Of a DNA stretch of 64,000 nt, positions 54,348 through 63,005 are shown one piece after another. Positions within the stretch are counted from its first letter, which is position 1. Each line of letters starts with the position of its first letter. The notes under the pieces are model-generated. The model was given only the letters and a program-made list of their open reading frames with translations, was not told where the DNA came from and ran no database searches. Source of the stretch: Archangium lansingense (GTDB lineage: Bacteria; Myxococcota; Myxococcia; Myxococcales; Myxococcaceae); contig NZ_JAPNKA010000001.1 of the NCBI RefSeq assembly GCF_026626635.1, forward strand, positions 9,842,501 to 9,906,500. Reading direction: 5' to 3'. The translations under genes were made by a program, and so were the position numbers.

Positions 54348-56648
54348 ATGAGAGCTCTATGGATGGCATTGCTCACGGCCGTCATGATGACCGGCTGTGG
54401 TACCGGGGAAGAACAGCCGTTGCGGCACCCGGCGGCACCACCCCTCTCGCGCGCCGCCCTCGAGGACCCGGGCCTTGCCGGACGGGCATGGGACGCGCCC
54501 CTCCGAGACGTGCTCGCGGCCGGTAGAGGCCATTCCCTGGCGCTGGATGCGGATGGCGCCGTCTGGGCCTGGGGCTACAACCACTTCGGCCAGCTCGGAG
54601 ATGGGACGCTCCGCAACCGCTCCCTGCCGGTGAAGTTGACGGGCCTCGAGCAGATGAAGTCCGTCGTGGCCGGCCCCCAGCACACGCTGGCCCTGCGCGA
54701 GGACGGCACCGTCTGGGGCTGGGGTGAGAACCAGAGGGGCCAGCTCGGACGGCCCTCCAGCTTCGACCCCGACCCCGTCCCGGCGCAGGTGCCGGGCCTC
54801 ACGGGCGTCGTGGCCCTCGCAACGAGCACCACCCACTCCCTGGCATTGCGCGAGGACGGCACCGTCTGGTCCTGGGGTGACAACCAGCGGGGCCAGCTCG
54901 GGGATGGCACGGGGGTGGGCCGGTACACCCCAGCCCCCGTGCCGGGCCTCACGGGCATCGTGGCCCTCTCGGCTCGTGGGGAATACTCCCTGGCCCTGCG
55001 CACGGATGGAACTGTCTGGTCCTGGGGTAGCAACCAATCAGGCCAGCTCGGGCGGCCCGAGAGCTACAACCCCAACCCCACCCCGGAGCAGGTACCGGGC
55101 CTCACGGGCGTCGTGGCCCTCTCGGCGGGTGAATACCATGTCCTGGCGCTGCACACGGACGGCACCGTCTGGTCCTGGGGTGATAACAGCAACGGCCAGC
55201 TCGGGCGAACCACCGAATTCGCCAATGACTCCACCCCGGTGCAGGTGCCAGGGCTCACGCACGTGGCCGGGCTCGCCGCGGGCAGCCACTTCTCCCTGGC
55301 GCTCCGCAAGAATGGGACCGTCTGGGCCTGGGGTGGCAACACCAGCGGCCAGCTCACGCCGCGGCAGGTGGAGGGGGTGAAACACGTGATCGCCCTGGTG
55401 GCGGGCGCTCACCCCCTGGTGATGAGCAAGAACGGCATCGTCTGGGCCTGGGGTAGCAACGGTGCCGGCGAGCTGGGGACCGGGACGGATCTCCGTCCCA
55501 CGCCCGTGCAGGTGCAGGGCCTCTCGAACGCGATGAACGTCACCGCCGGCAGGTCGCATTTCCTGACACTGCGCACGGACGGCACCGTTTGGGGCTGGGG
55601 CGCCAACTGGCAGGGTCAGCTCGGGGATGGGAGTCGGACCCAGCGGGCCAGTCCCGTGCAGGTACAGAATCTCTCGGAAGTGGTGGCCATCTCGGCCGGC
55701 ACCTCTCACTCCCTGGCGCTGCGCGCGGACGGCACCGTCTGGGGCTGGGGCGATGACTTCCGCGGCCAGCTCGGCGGACACGGCACCGGGTCCCAGACCA
55801 CTCCGGTGCGGGTGCCGGGTCTCACGGACGTCGTAGCCATCAGGGCCGCTGGCGCCCATTCCCTGGCGCTGCGCGCGGACGGCACCGTCTGGGCCTGGGG
55901 AGCGAACACGTATGGCCAACTCGGGCGGCCCGCCAACTACGCCGCCAATCCCACTCCGGCGCAGGTGCCGGGCCTCACGGACGTGGTGGCCCTCGCGAGT
56001 GGCGATTACTACGTCCTGGCGCTGCGCGCGGACGGCACCGTCTGGGGTTGGGGCACCAACTCGACGGGCCAACTCGGACGGCCAGCCAACTACGCCGCCA
56101 ATCCCATCCCGGCGCAGGTGCCGGGCCTCACGGGCGTGGTGGCGCTCTCGGCGTATGAGCATGTCCTGGCGCTGCGCGAGGACGGAACCGTCTGGGCCTG
56201 GGGCGCCAACTGGCAGGGTCAGCTCGGGGATGGCACGAGGGTGACCCGGCACACCCCGGCCCCCGTGCCAAGTCTCACGGAAGTGAAGGACATCACCGCG
56301 GCCTCGGGCAACTCCCTGGTGGTGCGCCAGGACGGCACGGTCTGGGGATTCGGCACCAATGACTACCTCCAAGTGGCCAACACGGAGCAGTCCAGCTACC
56401 TCACCCCCGTACAGCGTCCGGACCTCGCGGGGGTAACGGCACTCGCGTCGGGCGGGGGCACCGTCGTGGCGCTGCGCGAGGACGGCACCCTCATGGCCTG
56501 GGGCAGCAACGCGAACGACAAGATCGGCGACGGAGTGTCGAGCTTCCACGCCACCCCAACCCGCGTGCGCCTGCCCTGCCGCTTCACGGGAATGCCCTCC
56601 CGCGACCACCGCGCCTCGGAAGCAAGGCACTGCCCGGCCACGCCCTGA
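54348..56648 (+). CDS. RCC1-repeat lipoprotein (14 repeats)
   Basis: A 766-residue lipoprotein: hydrophobic start and lipobox MTGC with the acylated Cys at 17. The rest consists of RCC1-type repeats of about 50 residues, each with DGTVWxWGxNxxGQLG. I count fourteen copies of the motif; the sixth is shortened (GGNTSGQLTPRQVEG) and the last two are worn. Fourteen units would form two seven-bladed propellers. Such lipoproteins on the outer membrane probably bind partners. It is followed by two short hairpins. Confidence 0.9.
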   Translation: MRALWMALLTAVMMTGCGTGEEQPLRHPAAPPLSRAALEDPGLAGRAWDAPLRDVLAAGRGHSLALDADGAVWAWGYNHFGQLGDGTLRNRSLPVKLTGLEQMKSVVAGPQHTLALREDGTVWGWGENQRGQLGRPSSFDPDPVPAQVPGLTGVVALATSTTHSLALREDGTVWSWGDNQRGQLGDGTGVGRYTPAPVPGLTGIVALSARGEYSLALRTDGTVWSWGSNQSGQLGRPESYNPNPTPEQVPGLTGVVALSAGEYHVLALHTDGTVWSWGDNSNGQLGRTTEFANDSTPVQVPGLTHVAGLAAGSHFSLALRKNGTVWAWGGNTSGQLTPRQVEGVKHVIALVAGAHPLVMSKNGIVWAWGSNGAGELGTGTDLRPTPVQVQGLSNAMNVTAGRSHFLTLRTDGTVWGWGANWQGQLGDGSRTQRASPVQVQNLSEVVAISAGTSHSLALRADGTVWGWGDDFRGQLGGHGTGSQTTPVRVPGLTDVVAIRAAGAHSLALRADGTVWAWGANTYGQLGRPANYAANPTPAQVPGLTDVVALASGDYYVLALRADGTVWGWGTNSTGQLGRPANYAANPIPAQVPGLTGVVALSAYEHVLALREDGTVWAWGANWQGQLGDGTRVTRHTPAPVPSLTEVKDITAASGNSLVVRQDGTVWGFGTNDYLQVANTEQSSYLTPVQRPDLAGVTALASGGGTVVALREDGTLMAWGSNANDKIGDGVSSFHATPTRVRLPCRFTGMPSRDHRASEARHCPATP

Positions 56649-56667
56649 GCGCCCATCGGGAGCCCGT

Positions 56668-56710
56668 GCACACCGGAGGAGACAGGTGTGCCCGGCCTTC
56701 CCGAGGCCGG
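56668..56710. terminator. Two hairpins between convergent genes
   Basis: GCACACC/GGTGTGC (56668-56691) and CCGGCCT/AGGCCGG (56692-56710) are adjacent 7-bp stems between the RCC1 gene and the converging SNF2 gene. No U-run follows either. Confidence 0.45.
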
Positions 56711-56722
56711 TGTTCTGGAAGC

Positions 56723-59671
56723 TCAGGAGAAGAGCTCGAGCAGGTCCTCGCGGGTGATGGCCGTCGCGCCCGCCGCCTCGCTCAGGGCCGCCTCGAAGAG
56801 GGCGCGCTTCTTCTCCTGGAGTCCCAGAATCCGCTCCTCCACCGTCCCCTGGGACACCAGGCGGTACACCATCACCGGACGCTCCTGGCCGATGCGATGG
56901 GCGCGATCTGCCGCCTGCGCCTCTGCCGCCGGGTTCCACCACGGGTCCATCAGGAACACGTGGTCCGCCGCGGTGAGGTTCAGACCGGTACCACCGGCCT
57001 TGAGCGACATCAGCAGCACCGGCGCGCCCTCGGGTGTCTGGAAGCGCGAGGTGATCTCCCCGCGATTCGTCGTCGTTCCGTCCAGGCGGTCGAAGGCGAT
57101 TCCGGACGACTTCAGGTGCGGCTCAATCAGGTCCAGCAGCGAGGTCCACTGCGAGAACACCAGCGCCTTGTGGCCCTCCGACACGGCGGTACCGAGGGCC
57201 TCCACGAGCGTCTGCACCTTCGACGACGTGTTGGCCTGCTGGCCCGGGACGAGCGCCGGGTGACAGGCAGCCTGACGCAGCCGAAGCAGGGCCTCCAGCG
57301 CCTTCAGCACGCTGCCGCCTTCGTTCAGCAGGGCGACCACCTCCGCGCGCGTGGCCGCCATCACCGCGTCGTAGACCGAGCGCTCCTTCTCATCCAGGGA
57401 CACGTGCATCACGGACTCGGTGCGCGGCGGCAGCTCGGGCGCCACATCCCGCTTGAGCCTGCGCAGGATGAAGGGGCGAATGCGCTTGCGCAGCTGCTGC
57501 GCCGCCTCGGCGCTCCCATCGGCGATGGGCCGGGCCACCTTCTCCTCGAACTGCCTGCGGCCCCCGAGCAGACCCGGGTTGGTGAAGTGCATCAGGCTCC
57601 AGAGCTCCTCCAACCGGTTCTCCAGCGGCGTACCGCTCAACGCCAGCCGGAAGTGGGCCTGGAGCCCGAAGGCCGCGCGCGCCACCTGGCTTTCCGGATT
57701 CTTGATGGCCTGGGCCTCGTCCAACACGACTGAGTCCCAGGTGCGTCCCCCGAGCACGGCCGCGTCCAACCGAAGAATGGCGTACGTGGTGAGCGTCACA
57801 TCGGCGGCCTCGTCCAGGGCTCGGCCGGGCCCGTGGTACACGCACACCTTGAGCGACGGGCGGAAGCGCGCGAGCTCCGCGGCCCAGTTCGGGAGCACGC
57901 TGGTGGGGCAGACGACGAGGGTGCGCGGGCCCAGCACGGAGATGGTCTGGAGCGTCTTTCCGAGACCCATGTCGTCGGCGAGGATTCCTCCGAGTCCCGC
58001 GCTCTTGAGGAAGCCGAGCCAGCTCACGCCCTGCTGCTGGTAGTGGCGCAACGTGGCCGTGAGGTCCTCCGGCAAGGTCGGCGGAGGGAGCTTCTCGAAG
58101 CCCTCGACCAGCGGCGCCAGCTTGTCCAGCCCCGGCGGAGGCGGCTGCTCGAGCGTTTCACACAGCGCGCTCAACTCCGGCAGGGCGTGGTTGGAGACCC
58201 GGCCATCCGCCTGCCGCGCGGCCAGGAGGTCCGCAACGCGCTGCCCATTCTTGTCCAACCAGGCCCGGGGCAGAGGCGCCCAGCCACCGCCCTCCAGGGG
58301 TACCAGCCCGAGCCCCTCGTTCCACGCCCGGATGACGGCCGCGGCGTCCACGGTGTGCGTCGTGCCCTTCTCCCCTTCCACCTGGAACTCGAGCGTGAAG
58401 CGCACATCGGGGATGCCGGGTCCGGTGACGGAGGACTGCACCTCGAGCTTCGGGCGAAGCTTGACGTTCGGGCTCACGATGCCCGCGGCGTCTCCGGAGA
58501 GGTCGCCTCGCCAGCGGCGGATCTTGTCCGCGAAGCGCACCATCTCCTGGCCCTGCACCGTCAGCCGCCGACCGGGCACCAGGTTCAGCTCATCGCGGAG
58601 CGAATGGAGGAGCCGCTGTTCCGCCGCCTCGTCGCGCAGCGGCACAGACCCGCGCAGGTACACCATTCGGCCGTTGTCGATCCGCACCGCCGGCGGCGCG
58701 CCATAGACGAGCGTAGGCAGGACGGACAGCCCCGACTCGAGCTGATTGAGCTCCAGCAGGATGCGCGGCTTCAGGTCGCGATCGATGGAGGGCAGACGCT
58801 TGCTGCGGACCTCGACCGGCATGCGGCGGCCCAGCTCCGGGAGCACCTTCGAGGTGAGCTCGCCGATCTGCTCCGGCGTGTACGTGCGAACGACCGGAAG
58901 GTTCTGGAGCCACGGCCCGGTCATCGAGGTCTCGCCCAGGCGCGCCAGCGCGTCCCCGAGCAACGCGACCCCGGGGCTCACGACATCGACGACGCGGGGA
59001 TCCTTCGCCACCGTCACCACGATCTGCCCGCCCCGGTCCTCGACGAGAGCCCGGGGAAAGACGACCTCGTCCGAGACGGCGACTGGCCGCCCGTCGAGCA
59101 GGACGTTGCGCGCCTGTTGGAGCACCTGGAGCAACGCATCCAGCCGCTCGGGGGGAAGAGCACCCCGGGTGCGTTTCTCCAGGAGCCGATCCGAGAGGAG
59201 ATCCGACTGCTCGACCTGGAGGGTGGCGGCCTTGGCCGGCCTGGCGACCAGGGAGGCGAGGCTGTCCTCGAGGGGCTCCTCCTTCCCATCCGGGTGCGCC
59301 AGCGTACGGTGGAGCTCCAGCCCTCCCGAGACACGGGTGAAGTGGTAGACGACGCGGGACCACTTCTTCGCGACCGTCTGCAGCGGGGTGTCCTGCTTCT
59401 CGGCCTGCTGAACGAAGATGGCCGCCGCCACCACGTGCTCGCACGGGTCCACCCGGCCGGGGCAGTCGCACTCCCAGACGGCGTCGGTCGGGTACAGGGT
59501 GACCGTGAGCGCCACCGGGCGCCCCGGCGCCTTGACCCTCAGCTCCAGCTCACTGGGAGTCTGGGACTGGAGCGAGACGGCACCAGAGCGGGAGAGGTTC
59601 ACCCCGGTGGTCCAGATACCGGGGCGGGCTTCCTTTCGAACGGCTTCGAGCAGTTGAGCGGTCGCGGACAT
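56723..59671 (-). CDS. SNF2-family helicase with SWIM zinc finger
   Basis: A 982-residue cytoplasmic ATPase of the SWI/SNF2 (RapA/HepA-like) group. Residues 66-80 are a SWIM finger CxCx6CxH (Cys68, Cys70, Cys77, His79). A ~450-residue middle region follows. The two RecA-like lobes hold Walker A DDMGLGKT, the DEAQ box (VVLDEAQAIKNPES), SGTPLENRLEELWSL, then FSQWTSLLD, SLKAGGTGLNLTAADHVFLMD and the QAADRAHRIGQ motif VI. It would move along duplex DNA and remodel protein-DNA complexes. The start has no strong ribosome site. It is downstream of hemN and the receiver gene on the same strand. Confidence 0.94.
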   Translation of the reverse strand: MSATAQLLEAVRKEARPGIWTTGVNLSRSGAVSLQSQTPSELELRVKAPGRPVALTVTLYPTDAVWECDCPGRVDPCEHVVAAAIFVQQAEKQDTPLQTVAKKWSRVVYHFTRVSGGLELHRTLAHPDGKEEPLEDSLASLVARPAKAATLQVEQSDLLSDRLLEKRTRGALPPERLDALLQVLQQARNVLLDGRPVAVSDEVVFPRALVEDRGGQIVVTVAKDPRVVDVVSPGVALLGDALARLGETSMTGPWLQNLPVVRTYTPEQIGELTSKVLPELGRRMPVEVRSKRLPSIDRDLKPRILLELNQLESGLSVLPTLVYGAPPAVRIDNGRMVYLRGSVPLRDEAAEQRLLHSLRDELNLVPGRRLTVQGQEMVRFADKIRRWRGDLSGDAAGIVSPNVKLRPKLEVQSSVTGPGIPDVRFTLEFQVEGEKGTTHTVDAAAVIRAWNEGLGLVPLEGGGWAPLPRAWLDKNGQRVADLLAARQADGRVSNHALPELSALCETLEQPPPPGLDKLAPLVEGFEKLPPPTLPEDLTATLRHYQQQGVSWLGFLKSAGLGGILADDMGLGKTLQTISVLGPRTLVVCPTSVLPNWAAELARFRPSLKVCVYHGPGRALDEAADVTLTTYAILRLDAAVLGGRTWDSVVLDEAQAIKNPESQVARAAFGLQAHFRLALSGTPLENRLEELWSLMHFTNPGLLGGRRQFEEKVARPIADGSAEAAQQLRKRIRPFILRRLKRDVAPELPPRTESVMHVSLDEKERSVYDAVMAATRAEVVALLNEGGSVLKALEALLRLRQAACHPALVPGQQANTSSKVQTLVEALGTAVSEGHKALVFSQWTSLLDLIEPHLKSSGIAFDRLDGTTTNRGEITSRFQTPEGAPVLLMSLKAGGTGLNLTAADHVFLMDPWWNPAAEAQAADRAHRIGQERPVMVYRLVSQGTVEERILGLQEKKRALFEAALSEAAGATAITREDLLELFS

Positions 59672-59757
59672 GGGAGATGGGACTCCCTACGCCTGGGGGA
59701 AGCGCCGCGCAACGCCGATGTGCCCGCCTGGGAAACAAGAGGACGTCTGGGAGAAGA

Positions 59758-59790
59758 CCCTCACCCCAGCCCGCTCCCAAAGGGAGAGGA
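59758..59790. repeat. CCCTCACCCC...GGGAGAGG dispersed element
   Basis: Resembles the right arm of the inverted repeat at 30911-31031 (CCCTCACCCC then a CTCCC/GGGAG hairpin). It lies between the receiver and SNF2 genes and may fold. Confidence 0.5.
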
Positions 59791-59801
59791 AGCATCTCCA
59801 G

Positions 59802-60176
59802 TTAGCGGTCGTGGATGCACATCCGCAGCTCGGAGATGAGCGTCTCGTAGCTCAGCGGCTTGCCGAGCACGCTGCGTACGCCCATCGACCGGGCAGCATT
59901 GGACGCCAGCGAGTTCACCAGCCCCGTCACCACCAGCACCGGCGCGTCCGGCCGGAGCTCGCGGGCCACGCGCACCACCTCCAGCCCATGGCCCCCGGGC
60001 AGCTCCACATCCGTGATGACCGCGTCGAAGGGCTCTCTCCGCAGCCGCTGAATGGCCTCGTCCGTCCCGCACAGGCCCACCGCGGAATAGCCGTCCATCG
60101 ACAACAGGGAGCACAGCGCGCCCGTCGCAACAGGCTCGCCATCCACGACCAGAATGCGCATCATGGCCGTCTCCAT
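59802..60176 (-). CDS. Single-domain response regulator (receiver)
   Basis: A 124-residue receiver with no output domain. The phospho-acceptor is Asp56 (AVITDVELPGG), and Thr and Lys switch residues are present (VVTG, LGKPLS). The acidic pocket reads VVDGE: Asp12 is kept but the second acid of the usual DD pair is Gly13, with Glu14 next, so metal binding may be altered. It would signal by protein contact, as do CheY- or Spo0F-like proteins. The start METAMMR at 60176 lies two bases after the hemN stop, so the two are coupled. Confidence 0.88.
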   Translation of the reverse strand: METAMMRILVVDGEPVATGALCSLLSMDGYSAVGLCGTDEAIQRLRREPFDAVITDVELPGGHGLEVVRVARELRPDAPVLVVTGLVNSLASNAARSMGVRSVLGKPLSYETLISELRMCIHDR

Positions 60177-60178
60177 GC

Positions 60179-61549
60179 TCACACCGTCCGGGAGAAGCGG
60201 GAGCGCTCGGACCTGCGCAGGTAGGCGTCGAACACCATCGCCACGTTGCGCACGAACAGCCGCCCCAGGGGAGTGACCTCGAGCTGGCTGCCCTCTCGCC
60301 GCACCAGCCCATCGTCTTCCAGCGGTTGCAGCCGCTCCAACTCCGACGCGAAGTCGCGCGTACCGTCCTCGCCCAGGTCCACGAAGAAGTTGCACATGAG
60401 CTGGGTGATGATGGCGCGGCGGCGCCGGTCATCCTCGGTGAGCTGAATGCCGCGCTCGGTGGCGAAGCGGCCCTCGCGCACGCGCTCGTAGTAGTACGGC
60501 AGGGCACGGACGTTTTGCGCGTAGGCCCCGCCCACGTCACTGATACCGGTGGAGCCGAGCGCCACCACGTCCTGCGCCGCCTTCACCGTGTAGCCCTGAA
60601 AGTTGCGCCCCAGCGCTCGCCGCTGCTGGGCGAGGGCCAGCTCGTCCTCGGGGACGGCGAAGTGGTCCATGCCAATGGGCAGGTAGCCCGCGTCCACGAA
60701 GGCGGCCCAGGCAGCACGAAACAGCCCCTGCTTGGTGCGCGCGTCCGGCAGAGCCTCGGCCGGCATGCGCTTCTGGTGCTTGAGCACATCCGGGATGAAG
60801 GCGAAGGAGTACACGGCGAGCCGGTCCGGCCGCAGCTCCAATATCTGGCGCAGCGTGCGCTCCCAGCTCTCTGGGTTCTGGTACGGCAGCCCGTAGATGA
60901 GATCGAAGTTCACCCCGGAGAAGCCCAGGCCCCGAGCGTGCTCCAGCAGGGCCCGCGTCTGCTCGAAAGGCTGGTGACGATTGGTCACCTCCTGCACCTT
61001 TGGATCAAAATCCTGCAGCCCCATGGAGACGCGGTTGAAGCCGAGCTCCCGCAGCAGGGAGAGCTGCTCCGGCGTGGTGGTGGCCGGGTGCACCTCGATG
61101 GCCACCTCCGCGTCCGGCAGCGGCGAGAGACGCCGGGTGATACCGCTCCACAGGCGCTCCAACTGCCTCTCATTCAGGAAGGTGGGCGTGCCACCACCCC
61201 AGTGCACCTGCGACAGCGTGCGCCTGCGGCCCAGCCGGGCCACCACCTGGTCCAGCTCCTGAAGAACATGGTCGAGGTAGACATCCGCCGCGCGCCGGTC
61301 CTGGGAGATGACGACGTTGCACCCGCAGTACCAGCAGAGGCTGCGGCAGAACGGCAGGTGCACGTACAGCGAGAGGGGCTCCTCTGCCCCCACCCCCGCC
61401 GCCGCGTCGAGCCGCTCGGCGTAGTGCTCCGTACCGAAGTCCTGCTTCCATTCGGGGACAGTGGGGTAGCTCGTGTACCGAGGTCCGGCGACGTCGTAGC
61501 GCCGCATCAGCTCTTCGGAGGGAGTGGGAATGTGCGGGGTGGCGACCAT
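60179..61549 (-). CDS. hemN: Oxygen-independent coproporphyrinogen III dehydrogenase
   Basis: A 456-residue radical-SAM enzyme of haem synthesis that decarboxylates two propionates of coproporphyrinogen III without O2. The [4Fe-4S] motif is CRSLCWYC. GGTPTFL, EVHPATTT and the NRVSMGLQDF stretch are HemN-specific, and the C-terminal HemN domain (TQLMCNFFVD) is present. The start RYDVAGPRYTSYPT is as in E. coli. I choose the ATG at 61549, seven bases after AGGGG; two upstream starts are possible (GTG at 61573, ATG at 61564). Confidence 0.95.
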   Translation of the reverse strand: MVATPHIPTPSEELMRRYDVAGPRYTSYPTVPEWKQDFGTEHYAERLDAAAGVGAEEPLSLYVHLPFCRSLCWYCGCNVVISQDRRAADVYLDHVLQELDQVVARLGRRRTLSQVHWGGGTPTFLNERQLERLWSGITRRLSPLPDAEVAIEVHPATTTPEQLSLLRELGFNRVSMGLQDFDPKVQEVTNRHQPFEQTRALLEHARGLGFSGVNFDLIYGLPYQNPESWERTLRQILELRPDRLAVYSFAFIPDVLKHQKRMPAEALPDARTKQGLFRAAWAAFVDAGYLPIGMDHFAVPEDELALAQQRRALGRNFQGYTVKAAQDVVALGSTGISDVGGAYAQNVRALPYYYERVREGRFATERGIQLTEDDRRRRAIITQLMCNFFVDLGEDGTRDFASELERLQPLEDDGLVRREGSQLEVTPLGRLFVRNVAMVFDAYLRRSERSRFSRTV

Positions 61550-61657
61550 CGTAGCCCCTGCCATTCCAAGCACCGTGCCAGCGTCGCGCCCTCGGAACCC
61601 CCCGTTCCGGCGGTACTTCCGGGTGCAAGGGCTGCGTCCAGGCGCAAGGGTTGCGCG

Positions 61658-62779
61658 TCAGACGCCCGGAGCACTGAACCGGACGTCGTGGGACTCAGCA
61701 TCAGGGGAAACGCAGGCGAGCAACCGGGCACCCTCCTCGGCCAGGGCGGTGCGGTCCTTCGCGGCCAGCCGTCCGAAAGGCTCGATGCGCACGGTGGAGG
61801 AGTCCTCCTCGCGCTCTAGCGTCCAGGTTCCCCGGACGAAACCATCGACGAGCACGGTGGCGCGGATGATGCCGTTCTTCGTGAAGACCGCAGCGCGGTG
61901 CTCGTCGGCGATGATGCGGGTGCGGTCGGCATGGGAGAGCAGCACATTGTCGTACTCGGGCAACAGGCGCACGGGAGCCGGAGTGTCAGGGTCGGGCAGC
62001 GGAGCCTCGGCAACGTCGAGCAGTTCCTGACCGTGCTCGTCCTGGAAGGTGCGCAAACGCGGCCGGAGCCGCTCGATGACCTCACGCACCGCGGTCAACC
62101 CGGACCAGACCGCCACGTCCTTGACGGTGGCCGGACCAAACGCAGCCAGGTAGCGCAACACCATCTCGTCTGGAGAAGTGGCGGTCTCGAGCGGACGGTC
62201 GAGCCAGTCCTCCGGCATGGTGAGCGCTGCGGGCTTGTGCGAGTCCCAGGTGCCGGCAGGTGGAACGTGGATGAGTGGAGCCAGGTTGCGAATGGCATTC
62301 GCGAGCGTCTTGGCATCACGGCCAGGCCACTGCTCACACAACAGCTTGCCAAGCTCGTTGGAGGTGCGCGGGCGAGCGGAGAGCAGTGCCCGGCCGGAGG
62401 CCGCGAGCGCCTGGATGTCGAGCCCCGAGAGAAGCCGTCCATACGAGCCATGAATCTGCCGTTCGAGGACCGGCTGTAACACGGGGCGCAATCTCAAGAA
62501 GTCACGGGCGGTAACGAGGTGCAGCGTCCCGCGCATCAGTACGGAGCGCACCACCTTCCGGCCGTTGATCAACCGGGTCAGCTGGCCGAGCTCGAAGCCC
62601 TCCAAGCGCGTCCACAGGCCGATGTAGGGCGGGTTGGGAGCCTGGGCCTGCAGGCCGACCAGTTGCTCGAGCGCGTTGGGAATGGACGACTTCCGGCGGC
62701 GCAGCAGCAACTGCCGCTCCAGCATGGCACGATTGAGAGCGCGAACACCGAGGACGCTGGAGGAGGCTCGTCTGGGCAT
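61658..62779 (-). CDS. Winged-helix protein, AlkZ/HTH_42-like
   Basis: A 373-residue protein of the AlkZ-like (HTH_42, DUF1006) family: three tandem winged-helix domains, with the early LEQLVGLQAQAPNPPYIGLW segment. AlkZ-type glycosylases, which undo interstrand crosslinks and bulky adducts, use a Gln-x-Gln motif; here Gln44-Ala45-Gln46 would match. The LMRGTLHLVTARDFLRLRP segment is also typical. Annotated members are often only called winged helix DNA-binding proteins. The gene lies upstream of hemN on the same strand, 108 bases away. Confidence 0.85.
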   Translation of the reverse strand: MPRRASSSVLGVRALNRAMLERQLLLRRRKSSIPNALEQLVGLQAQAPNPPYIGLWTRLEGFELGQLTRLINGRKVVRSVLMRGTLHLVTARDFLRLRPVLQPVLERQIHGSYGRLLSGLDIQALAASGRALLSARPRTSNELGKLLCEQWPGRDAKTLANAIRNLAPLIHVPPAGTWDSHKPAALTMPEDWLDRPLETATSPDEMVLRYLAAFGPATVKDVAVWSGLTAVREVIERLRPRLRTFQDEHGQELLDVAEAPLPDPDTPAPVRLLPEYDNVLLSHADRTRIIADEHRAAVFTKNGIIRATVLVDGFVRGTWTLEREEDSSTVRIEPFGRLAAKDRTALAEEGARLLACVSPDAESHDVRFSAPGV

Positions 62780-63005
62780 ACCGGCTCTCTTTTATCGGGA
62801 GCAAGTGCCCATGCCCAGCCGAGCCCCAAGCAGGCGAGCTGGCGCCGTCCCTTCAGGCCCGCCCCCCTGTATGCGCGAGGAGTGCCCGGGTCAGCTCCGC
62901 GAGCAGGGGTCGGGAAGTGAAGAAGCCGCACGGAGTGCATGTCCCTCGCGGCCCGTGCAGGACCGAACCCATCATGTAGACTCCGCGACCCAGAGGGTCC
63001 TGCAC

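Noticed and set aside
57833..59839. 668-residue plus-strand frame opposite the SNF2 gene
   Set aside because: Antisense shadow; the SNF2 frame has full helicase motifs.
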